Positions 1-8,204 of a stretch of DNA of 48,932 nt are shown here, piece by piece. Each line of letters starts with the position of its first letter. Within the stretch, counting starts at the first letter, position 1. Position numbers and translations under genes: made by a program. The stretch spans positions 1 to 48,932 of the forward strand of contig JARLFY010000024.1 in the NCBI GenBank assembly GCA_031296325.1, written 5' to 3'. The stretch is from Acidobacteriaceae bacterium (GTDB lineage: Bacteria; Acidobacteriota; Terriglobia; Terriglobales; Acidobacteriaceae). The notes below the pieces were generated by a model. It was not told where the DNA came from. It saw only the letters and a list, made by a program, of their open reading frames with translations, and did not search any database.

Positions 1-1
1 G

Positions 2-661
2 CGCGCTTCTCGTGAGAGCGAGATTCAGGAGCACGAGCAGCAGTTCGCCGCCGCGGCATCGCGATTGCGCCGTATTCAGACGCAGACGGAGACGGCCCCC
101 GATCTTGACATGATTCGCGGCATGGAGGGCGACGCGGCCAGTACCTACTTCTCGGCGTTCGATCCTCTGATCGTCGCAGACAAAGAGAACTTCTACTTTC
201 GCGGGCGCAGTCGAAGACCGCCGCAGGATAATCTCAATGCTCTTCTGTCGTTTCTCTACACCTTGTTGGCTAACGATACAGCGGCGGCTCTGGATGCAGT
301 CGGTCTCGATCCGCAGGTCGGGTATCTGCACCGCGAGCGGCCAGGCCGACCCAGCCTTGCACTGGATCTTATGGAAGAGTTTCGTCCAGTACTTGCGGAT
401 CGTCTCGCCCTGACTCTCATCAATCGACGCCAGGTCACATCCGACGGCTTTCATACAACGGAGAGTGGCGGCGTGACGATGAACGACGAGACGCGCAAAA
501 CCGTATTGACGCAGTGGCAGCTTCGCAAGCAGGAGGAGATTATCCATCCTTTTCTTGAAGAGCGTGTGGCCTTCGGGCTGCTGCCATACCTTCAGGCGCT
601 TCTGCTGGCAAGATACCTGCGCGGGGATCTCGACGGCTACCCAGCATTTTTCTGGAGATGA
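2..661 (+). CDS. cas1: CRISPR-associated endonuclease Cas1, type I-C-like (5' end outside window)
   Basis: Cas1 is the integrase subunit that, with Cas2, inserts new spacers at the leader end of the array. The frame is open to the left edge, so only about the last 219 residues are present; the family is usually about 340. The conserved helical-domain landmarks are visible: the Glu of RGMEGDAA (likely metal ligand), then GYLHRERPGRPSLALDLMEEFRP, which carries the catalytic His and Asp, then a LINRR segment and a C-terminal LLARYLRGDLDGYPAFFWR tail. These match I-C-type Cas1 closely by family knowledge. A TTG at 65 could be read as a start, but homologous sequence continues upstream of it, so it is not the true start. 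cas2 follows after 60 bases, and the order cas1-cas2-array is typical of I-C loci. Confidence 0.95.
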   Translation, partial: RASRESEIQEHEQQFAAAASRLRRIQTQTETAPDLDMIRGMEGDAASTYFSAFDPLIVADKENFYFRGRSRRPPQDNLNALLSFLYTLLANDTAAALDAVGLDPQVGYLHRERPGRPSLALDLMEEFRPVLADRLALTLINRRQVTSDGFHTTESGGVTMNDETRKTVLTQWQLRKQEEIIHPFLEERVAFGLLPYLQALLLARYLRGDLDGYPAFFWR

Positions 662-721
662 GGCCAGCCGAGCCTGAGCAACAGAATCCTTCGCTAGCAT
701 CAGTAATATCGGAGTCTATGT

Positions 722-1015
722 ATGACCTTGATTGTGGTCAGTTATGACGTCAGTACGAGATCGCCTGACGGAAAGCGCCGCCTGCGCCGAGTCGCCCAGG
801 CCTGCGAGGACTACGGCCAGCGGGTTCAATGCTCAGTTTTTGAGTGTTGGGTCGATCCGACTCACATTGCGGTTCTGAAGAATCGACTGCTGGGTCTGAT
901 CGATCCCATGACAGACAGTCTTCGCTTCTACTATCTGGGGGAACACTGGCGTGGACGCACGGAACACTTCGGCGCAAAAGTTGTACTCGATCCGCAAGGA
1001 TCGCTTATTCTGTAA
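722..1015 (+). CDS. cas2: CRISPR-associated protein Cas2
   Basis: Cas2 is the small dimeric partner of Cas1 in the spacer-integration complex. The 97-residue protein has the standard ferredoxin-like Cas2 layout. The first strand is LIVVSYDVS, with the conserved Asp at the metal position. It is followed by a basic helix (GKRRLRRVAQACEDYGQRVQ), the CSVFECWVD strand and the LRFYYLG strand. Length and order match the I-C-type Cas2 family. It lies 60 bases after cas1 in the same direction and directly before the leader, so it probably shares the cas transcript. An ATG four bases upstream (718) is in another frame and is not used. Confidence 0.95.
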   Translation: MTLIVVSYDVSTRSPDGKRRLRRVAQACEDYGQRVQCSVFECWVDPTHIAVLKNRLLGLIDPMTDSLRFYYLGEHWRGRTEHFGAKVVLDPQGSLIL

Positions 1016-1083
1016 AGAGAGAAGCCACACAGTGCTTGGCGCATCTTAGCTATAGCTGTAATTTCATGAGATATTGTCGTTTT

Positions 1084-1101
1084 GGCTGTATCGACATGTA
1101 G
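1084..1101 (+). repeat. dispersed TATCGACATATA motif, degenerate copy a
   Basis: The sequence GGCTGTATCGACATGTAG matches the dispersed motif seen five more times in the window, with one change in the core (ATGTA for ATATA). Confidence 0.45.
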
Positions 1102-1188
1102 CTTGAATCTACAGTCGCTATTCTTCCGACTATTGTCTTTGTCTGGCAAGGGCCAACGGCCCGTTCTATATTTAGCATGACCGAAGGC

Positions 1189-1226
1189 CTATGCGGTATC
1201 GACATATACACGTTGCTTTGCGACGC
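1189..1226 (+). repeat. dispersed TATCGACATATA motif, copy b
   Basis: The stretch GTATCGACATATACAC starts at 1196 and runs on as GTTGCTTTGCGACGC. The same 31 bases recur with a single change at 48799-48829, which shows that the repeat unit is longer than the core. Confidence 0.7.
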
Positions 1227-1520
1227 GGTTTTTAGGCGTGAAGTGGAAGTATCTAGCCGGGTGCCCCATCCATCGCGGTTTCATCAGCGATGGGGGAGGA
1301 ATACAGTTCGCAGCGCAAGCCGCTTCTGCTGCTGTTGCCTATCTTTTGTTTGTCATTCCGCAGCGCAGGCCGAAGACCATGGAATCTTCCCGGCCAATCC
1401 CTCCGGCTGAACAGACTGCGGAAAGACTCGGTTTGGTGTGCGAGCATTCCCTCGGGGGCTAAAGATCGTTGAAATAGGTGACTTGCAGTGCGGCTAAAGC
1501 CGCGCCCTTTCAAACAAGCT

Positions 1521-1544
1521 AGTTATATGTCGATACAGCCTAGG
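1521..1544 (-). repeat. dispersed TATCGACATATA motif, copy c (inverted)
   Basis: Read on the minus strand this gives CCTAGGCTGTATCGACATAT. It has the CCTAGG head also seen at 7403 and 48791, but in opposite orientation to those two. Confidence 0.7.
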
Positions 1545-1617
1545 AAATTGTTCAGCACAGAGACTGAGGGCTGAAGACCCGCGCTATAGCCATCGCGCAA
1601 GCGTCACCCCCCGATCC

Positions 1618-1640
1618 AGCTATATGTCGATACGACCTAG
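1618..1640 (-). repeat. dispersed TATCGACATATA motif, copy d (inverted)
   Basis: On the minus strand this reads CTAGGTCGTATCGACATATA. It is about 100 bases from copy c and in the same orientation. It abuts the MITE-like element that begins near 1644. Confidence 0.7.
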
Positions 1641-1643
1641 CTG

Positions 1644-1758
1644 TAAAGCATTTTTACGGCTACTGAAATGCACTATAATTTTGTCATTCTGAGCAAAGCG
1701 AAGAATCCCGCATTTTGCTCGCAGCGCGATACATTACACCATTGCTGAAAATGCTCTA
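1644..1758. repeat. MITE-like palindromic repeat, copy 1 (CRISPR leader)
   Basis: The left end TAAAGCATTTTTACGGCTAC and the reverse complement of the right end (TAGAGCATTTTCAGCAATGG) form imperfect terminal inverted repeats around a TTTGTCATTCTGAGC...GAAGAATCC core. Four related elements occur at 18690, 25512, 35268 and 37580. A second, weaker repeat of the inner part follows to about 1850. Confidence 0.55.
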
Positions 1759-2105
1759 GGGGTAACGAAGACTCCCGAATCTTGCTCATACCGCGATACT
1801 CTGCATCTTTGGCAAAGAGCTTCGGAGTATTGCGAGATGCAAATAGCATCGCTGATTGATCTATGATGCTGCGATTAATCACTGGATTTCCACAGGGAGC
1901 ACCCCAAGCAAACATGGCTCGTACGCCATATTCGCAGAGAATCCCTGACTCTTCCCACTGCAATATAACCATATATTATTCAGTGGTTTATAAACTAATA
2001 TTTGATTTTTCAATTTATGCAAGGGACAGTCTCGCCAAAGTGGTTTTTACTGTTCGCGGAATAACTGTTCGATCTGTTGAGATAAAAAGGTTTAACCTAT
2101 ATACA

Positions 2106-5100
2106 GTCGCGCCCCACACAAGGCGCGTGGATTGAAACTCGTCATTGCCGCACTGCTCATAGCTGGCACGTGCGTCGCGCCCCACACAAGGCGCGTGGAT
2201 TGAAACCCCCTATTCCTTGGCAGTTCAATGAACGCACGATGTCGCGCCCCACACAAGGCGCGTGGATTGAAACTTTCCGGCGCAACCGTCGCGTTCAAGG
2301 CTCTCTACGTCGCGCCCCACACAAGGCGCGTGGATTGAAACACGCCGCAGTCCGGGGAGGTGTCGAATGGCTAAGTCGCGCCCCACACAAGGCGCGTGGA
2401 TTGAAACTTTATAGCTCCATCGATTCCCCACCACAATCTCGGTCGCGCCCCACACAAGGCGCGTGGATTGAAACTGGTTGATCTGCGTCACTAGCTCGGC
2501 GGCGTGATGTCGCGCCCCACACAAGGCGCGTGGATTGAAACTTCCAAATTGCACTCGGCGGCGGCGGCAGTAAGGTCGCGCCCCACACAAGGCGCGTGGA
2601 TTGAAACACCGATTACACACGCTATACTTTGTAGGTAGAATGTCGCGCCCCACACAAGGCGCGTGGATTGAAACACAATAGACCTTGACGATTTATTCGA
2701 CTATGACGGCGTCGCGCCCCACACAAGGCGCGTGGATTGAAACCTTATTGACCTGCCATATTTGCAACGCCAGAAGTGTCGCGCCCCACACAAGGCGCGT
2801 GGATTGAAACACCATCTATTCTAATGATGGGCAGACTGATTTTCTGTCGCGCCCCACACAAGGCGCGTGGATTGAAACGTAGCCGTGACTCGGCAGGGGG
2901 TGCCTGACTCGCCGTCGCGCCCCACACAAGGCGCGTGGATTGAAACAAGCGCGAGGGGCCATCGAAGACAGAAGAACAAAGTCGCGCCCCACACAAGGCG
3001 CGTGGATTGAAACAAGACCCGCAAGGAGTACTACAGCCTCCAGTGGCCGTCGCGCCCCACACAAGGCGCGTGGATTGAAACGTCCCGGTTGAGGGTGCGG
3101 TTGCTTACGCGTGGTTGTCGCGCCCCACACAAGGCGCGTGGATTGAAACCATTTCTGCGGTCGCGCACCATCTGGAGTAGATCGTCGCGCCCCACACAAG
3201 GCGCGTGGATTGAAACTTCTCCTGTAGCCGCTTGAGCGCGGCGGCGTTGAGTCGCGCCCCACACAAGGCGCGTGGATTGAAACTGCGAGAAGGTCGGCGA
3301 CCACTATCGGCGGCTGGTGTCGCGCCCCACACAAGGCGCGTGGATTGAAACTGTGCTTGAACCATCTCATTTAGAATTGCTACCCGTCGCGCCCCACACA
3401 AGGCGCGTGGATTGAAACTCCTCGATCACCATGCGCGAGTTGCCACAGGCATCGTCGCGCCCCACACAAGGCGCGTGGATTGAAACTTCAGGGCGAGAGC
3501 CGATTAGACCGAAAGTAGCCGTCGCGCCCCACACAAGGCGCGTGGATTGAAACATGTTCGCCCGCTTCCAGAGTGCACCGGGGTTGTCGTCGCGCCCCAC
3601 ACAAGGCGCGTGGATTGAAACTTGGCCTTGTCCCGTACCCGGCTCGGCTTGGCCGTCGCGCCCCACACAAGGCGCGTGGATTGAAACATATTTGGAGAGC
3701 AATCTGCGGACGCGATTGGATGTCGCGCCCCACACAAGGCGCGTGGATTGAAACCCCTTCCACGGAAATCAGCACGTCGGAGGATGGTCGCGCCCCACAC
3801 AAGGCGCGTGGATTGAAACTGCTACCTTCTCAGCATCACTGAGATTGACCCGAGTCGCGCCCCACACAAGGCGCGTGGATTGAAACTGGCTTCCCTGCTT
3901 TCGCGGAGATGGATGGTGCGGGGTCGCGCCCCACACAAGGCGCGTGGATTGAAACCCGGTTAGCTTGCGATACCGTTCGCAATTCATCGGTCGCGCCCCA
4001 CACAAGGCGCGTGGATTGAAACACCTCAAGGTTGCCTAAGAGAACAGACATCACGAGGTCGCGCCCCACACAAGGCGCGTGGATTGAAACCTGAAAGGAT
4101 GCCCACTGTTCCGGTCAAAGCTACGTCGCGCCCCACACAAGGCGCGTGGATTGAAACCACACCGATGCACGTCCGGCGCGAGAGATGAGGTCGTCGCGCC
4201 CCACACAAGGCGCGTGGATTGAAACAACCTCATCGGCGCAACAGCCGACGACGCCCGCGGTCGCGCCCCACACAAGGCGCGTGGATTGAAACACAACTAA
4301 CGCCAGCTTCGGCACCGGCGACGGCGGTCGCGCCCCACACAAGGCGCGTGGATTGAAACAAGCAACAGAACCGTGCGACCGCCGAGACAGCCAGTCGCGC
4401 CCCACACAAGGCGCGTGGATTGAAACACGCTGCAAAATGGCAACATCTACCGCTGGACAAGTCGCGCCCCACACAAGGCGCGTGGATTGAAACGATTGTC
4501 GAACCACAAACTAAAACGGAGGTTCCACGTCGCGCCCCACACAAGGCGCGTGGATTGAAACCTGAAGATGTTCTCCATCGGCGGTGTAGTACCCCGTCGC
4601 GCCCCACACAAGGCGCGTGGATTGAAACTGCGGAGTGAGGTCGGGCTTCTGAACTGTAACGGCGTCGCGCCCCACACAAGGCGCGTGGATTGAAACATGC
4701 GCTGTGCGCCGACTCTTCACGGGCGTATCACGTCGCGCCCCACACAAGGTGCGTGGATTGAAACGACAGCGTGGCCGTCAGGTTTCCTTGCCGCGCCGGT
4801 CGCGCCCCACACAAGGCGCGTGGATTGAAACATCGCTGTAGCTTTGAGCCATCAGGGCAATAGCCGTCGCGCCCCACACAAGGCGCGTGGATTGAAACCT
4901 TGTATGCAACAAGCCGAAGGCCTTCATGCCGCGTCGCGCCCCACACAAGGCGCGTGGATTGAAACGAGCCCTGCGTTCTGGGTGCCTCTTTATCTCGGCG
5001 TCGCGCCCCACACAAGGCGCGTGGATTGAAACGTCTAGTGGCAGCATGAGGATTCGCGTACGTGGGCGTCGCGCCCCACACAAGGCGCGTGGATTGAAAC

Positions 5101-7394
5101 CGCCGCTCGCGATTGCTAGATGCAGGAAGCGCAGCGTCGCGCCCCACACAAGGCGCGTGGATTGAAACCGCGAAAAGATGCTCAAGGAATGCCGACGCCC
5201 CAGTCGCGCCCCACACAAGGCGCGTGGATTGAAACTCCATGAACGGGCTGAAGCAAGACTCCTCGCTCAGTCGCGCCCCACACAAGGCGCGTGGATTGAA
5301 ACTGGAACGGGAGCGACGTCTACGACCTCGCATACTAGTCGCGCCCCACACAAGGCGCGTGGATTGAAACTAAAGCTGTCGAAGTGATTACGGAGGCCAC
5401 GCGATGTCGCGCCCCACACAAGGCGCGTGGATTGAAACGATTAATCGGTGATCCCAGCTCAAAGGCGTTCAGCGTCGCGCCCCACACAAGGCGCGTGGAT
5501 TGAAACCGACTGATAATCGGGGCCGGTACGCAACCCGGCAGTCGCGCCCCACACAAGGCGCGTGGATTGAAACGCGCAGGGAATCCAGTATCCCAAGGGC
5601 CTCCCCGCGTCGCGCCCCACACAAGGCGCGTGGATTGAAACGGCAAATACTGTGCTCGATACTGTAATGCAATACCGTCGCGCCCCACACAAGGCGCGTG
5701 GATTGAAACGTTGCCTGTGGTCGGTATTCGTTGCTCCAATCGTGTCGCGCCCCACACAAGGCGCGTGGATTGAAACGTGTCAACAACTATTTTCATTTTT
5801 TTGATTATTTGTCGCGCCCCACACAAGGCGCGTGGATTGAAACTCGCGTGATCTGGTAGGTTGCCACCGCCGTAGTGGTCGCGCCCCACACAAGGCGCGT
5901 GGATTGAAACAGAATGATCGTTGGCGGGTTGGATGGGGTGATGCAGTCGCGCCCCACACAAGGCGCGTGGATTGAAACTCCGGCTCGTCACGATCAACAA
6001 ACCGAGCGGGATGTCGCGCCCCACACAAGGCGCGTGGATTGAAACTGTCCACGGCCCATTCCGTGAACTTATCAGATAGGTCGCGCCCCACACAAGGCGC
6101 GTGGATTGAAACTAAGAGGGCGTTGGTTAGCGGAGACATCAACACGCGTCGCGCCCCACACAAGGCGCGTGGATTGAAACCAACTCATGCGGTGGAGCGG
6201 ACTAGCCATCCGGGACGTCGCGCCCCACACAAGGCGCGTGGATTGAAACTTCTAGCGCGCTTTGCCATGTACGTACTCCCAGATGTCGCGCCCCACACAA
6301 GGCGCGTGGATTGAAACGCGCTGAATACATTCACTCGATATATCCCGATTATGTCGCGCCCCACACAAGGCGCGTGGATTGAAACCCAACTCGCCGAGGC
6401 CACCGGTTTGCGGCTCTCCAGTCGCGCCCCACACAAGGCGCGTGGATTGAAACTTGCCGTTGCCCTCAACTCCCTGCAACAGCGGAGGTCGCGCCCCACA
6501 CAAGGCGCGTGGATTGAAACGAATTACCAGACGATAGCAAGCGCCGCCGAAGCCGTCGCGCCCCACACAAGGCGCGTGGATTGAAACCCACACCATGCTC
6601 CCCCACACACGCGGCTTGCCCGTCGCGCCCCACACAAGGCGCGTGGATTGAAACCATATTTTTCTGGACACTTGTAAAAAAGCCTGCAGTCGCGCCCCAC
6701 ACAAGGCGCGTGGATTGAAACTAAAATTACAGGCGTCGTGTACCCAGGCGAGGCGGTCGCGCCCCACACAAGGCGCGTGGATTGAAACTAAAATTACAGG
6801 CGTCGTGTACCCAGGCGAGGCGGTCGCGCCCCACACAAGGCGCGTGGATTGAAACAATACCCGGCTAGCTGTTGACAATGCCGAGCCGTGTCGCGCCCCA
6901 CACAAGGCGCGTGGATTGAAACTTGAAGCTGTGCGCCCTTCCCGGCCCAACGCCCGGGTCGCGCCCCACACAAGGCGCGTGGATTGAAACCCATCCGGGT
7001 TGCTCTGCATCTTCACACCCACCTTGTCGCGCCCCACACAAGGCGCGTGGATTGAAACAGCGTGTGACCCGGCACAGCACCCTGCTCAAGCTGTCGCGCC
7101 CCACACAAGGCGCGTGGATTGAAACACAAGCCGGACGAAGCGAAGGAGTGGCTGAAGGAGTCGCGCCCCACACAAGGCGCGTGGATTGAAACAATGTATC
7201 GGCGTGATAATCGCTTTTATGCAGATGTCGCGCCCCACACAAGGCGCGTGGATTGAAACCCCGAACCGCGCCACATCGCACGAGATAATCTTTGTCGCGC
7301 CCCACACAAGGCGCGTGGATTGAAACGCGCTGGCCACAGCCTATGTAGATGGGCAGGTGAGGTCGCGCCCCACACAAGGCGCGTGGATTGAAAC
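2106..7394 (+). CRISPR. CRISPR array, 79 repeats of 33 nt and 78 spacers, type I-C-like
   Basis: I located 79 repeat starts, from 2106 to 7362. The repeat is 33 bases: it begins GTCGCGCCCCACACAAGG and ends CGCGTGGATTGAAAC. All copies are identical as read except the one at 4732-4764, which has T for C at 4750. The repeat holds a 6-bp stem, CGCGCC paired with GGCGCG around an eight-base CCACACAA loop. The 3' ATTGAAAC is the classical crRNA 5' handle, so the array is transcribed on the plus strand, away from cas1-cas2. Spacers are 32-36 bases, mostly 34 or 35. The spacer at 6722-6755 is repeated exactly at 6789-6822. The last repeat is not degenerate. The array has 77 distinct spacers if no non-adjacent duplicates exist, which I did not test exhaustively. 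Confidence 0.99.
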
Positions 7395-7402
7395 CTAGTA
7401 GT

Positions 7403-7426
7403 CCTAGGCCGTATCGACATATACAC
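7403..7426 (+). repeat. dispersed TATCGACATATA motif, copy e (array trailer)
   Basis: CCTAGGCCGTATCGACATAT plus ACAC begins nine bases after the last CRISPR repeat. It is the inverted counterpart of copies c and d on the leader side, so the array is bracketed by them. It ends about 20 bases before the probable IS3-type left end. Confidence 0.75.
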
Positions 7427-7506
7427 TTTTCCTTTGTGCCGATAGCTGACCTTGCCCTGCGAAATGTCGCTCATAGCGAACTGTTCTAATGCGAAGGGGA
7501 GCGAAT

Positions 7507-7844
7507 ATGACGAAGGCGATGCGGAAGCAGTACACACTGGAGTTCAAGCAAGAGGCGGTATGGGTAGTCGACTCGGGGCAGAGCAAGGCGTCGGTGGCCC
7601 GCAGTTTGGGTGTAGTGGAGCAGACGCTGGACAACTGGGTCAAGGCGCAGCGCATGGGATCGTTGCAGGCAGCCAGCGGCAAGGCTCAGGTCACCGCCGA
7701 GCAGATGGAGAACCGTGGTCTGCGAGCGGAGTTGGCGCGGGTCACCATGGAGCGCGACATTCTCCACCCCACGGACCAAGACCTGTCCGTGGGGACCCCG
7801 ATTTGGGAAAAGCGACGGCGTTTTTCGCGAAGGGCCAGCGATGA
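7507..7844 (+). pseudogene. IS3-family transposase OrfA, frameshifted by an inserted hairpin
   Basis: The frame starting at ATG 7507 encodes a typical OrfA helix-turn-helix protein (KQYTLEFKQEAV...SKASVARSLGVVEQTLDNWVKAQ) and runs to the ERDIL segment. The expected continuation GKATAFFAKGQR and its stop at 7842-7844 are present but in another frame. Between them lies an insertion of about 41 bases containing a perfect 10-bp inverted repeat (7767-7794). Removing it would restore a normal OrfA. OrfA binds the element ends and is needed for transposition, so the copy is inactive. An in-frame GTG/ATG upstream (7489) only lengthens the N-terminus. Confidence 0.85.
7767..7794. repeat. REP-like perfect palindrome inserted in IS3 orfA
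   Basis: CCCCACGGAC at 7767-7776 and GTCCGTGGGG at 7785-7794 are exact reverse complements around an eight-base loop (CAAGACCT). The hairpin sits inside foreign coding sequence and shifts its frame, so it arrived after the IS. It resembles the short palindromes moved by REP-associated transposases. Confidence 0.7.
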
Positions 7845-8100
7845 GATACGCCTTTATTCTGCGCAATAAATTGGTCTGGCCCACCTGTGTGCAGTGTCGA
7901 GTGCTCGAAGTCAGCGTCTCCGGCTATCACCAACATCAGGCGCGGCTGCGCAAGATCGCCTCGCGTCACCACGGACGAGGGTTGGTTGTTTCTTTCCGTG
8001 GTCATCGATCTGTTCAGCCGCAAAGTAATTGGCTGGTCGATGCGGCCCGATATGCAGAGCGAGTTAGTCGTCGACGCACTGGATCGTTCACTGCATTCTG
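7844..8100 (+). pseudogene. IS3-family transposase OrfB, internally deleted and truncated
   Basis: The start of OrfB is visible from ATG 7842 in one frame ([21 protein letters not shown], then [20 protein letters not shown]). The sequence then jumps at about 7970 to a DDE-domain segment in another frame ([24 protein letters not shown]...SELVVDAL). Roughly a hundred codons are missing between the two, including the first catalytic Asp. The rest of the domain, with the second Asp and the Glu, is absent too. It therefore cannot encode an active transposase. The DDE segment shares a frame with the downstream addB-like gene and can falsely lengthen it. Confidence 0.8.
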
Positions 8101-8204
8101 ACTACGACGGGATATATCCTACTGTACTGGCGATTTCTTCGATTTTCCACGGACGAAATCTTGCCTGCCCAAATTTCCGCAGCCCCAAGGCGTATAAAGA
8201 GCGT

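Larger units (their letters stand above)
1016..2105 (+). promoter_or_regulatory. CRISPR leader region, long and rich in interspersed repeats
   Basis: This 1,090-base stretch separates cas2 from the first repeat and holds no convincing gene. Its last 150 bases (about 1960-2105) are markedly AT-rich, as expected of a functional leader carrying the crRNA promoter and the integration signal. A TTGAGA at 2077 and TATATA at 2098 could form a weak promoter, but the 15-base spacing is short. The upstream 900 bases contain four copies of a TATCGACATATA motif (two in each direction), hairpins at 1270-1293 (CCATCGC/GCGATGG) and 1490-1503 (GCGGC/GCCGC), and a MITE-like repeat near 1644-1758. I infer that mobile repeats have lengthened an originally short leader. 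Confidence 0.7.
7446..8100 (+). mobile_element. remnant of an IS3-family insertion sequence
   Basis: A TGACCTTGCCCTGCG-like sequence near 7448 resembles an IS3-family left terminal repeat and precedes orfA at the usual distance. OrfA and OrfB coding sequence follow, but both are broken and no right end was found. The recognisable transposase homology stops near 8100, just before the addB-like gene. The element is therefore a dead fragment wedged between the array trailer and the repair operon. Confidence 0.75.

Noticed and set aside
3159..3169. GGTCGCGCACC inside a spacer as an extra partial CRISPR repeat.
   Set aside because: Only eight bases match the repeat start and the spacing is wrong; chance similarity.
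7403..7426. TATCGACATATA copy e as the IS3 terminal repeat.
   Set aside because: The same motif occurs five more times without an IS, and a better IS3-type end (TGACCTTGCCC) lies downstream at about 7448.
2092..7537. Many long open frames on both strands across the array, with periodic peptides such as SRPTQGAWIET, FQSTRLVWGAT and VSIHAPCVGRD.
   Set aside because: They are translations of the 33-base CRISPR repeat, which has no stop in several frames, and not proteins.
7887..8204. A 106-residue N-terminal extension of the AddB-like protein.
   Set aside because: It encodes transposase ([18 protein letters not shown]) from the dead IS3 element in the same frame by chance.
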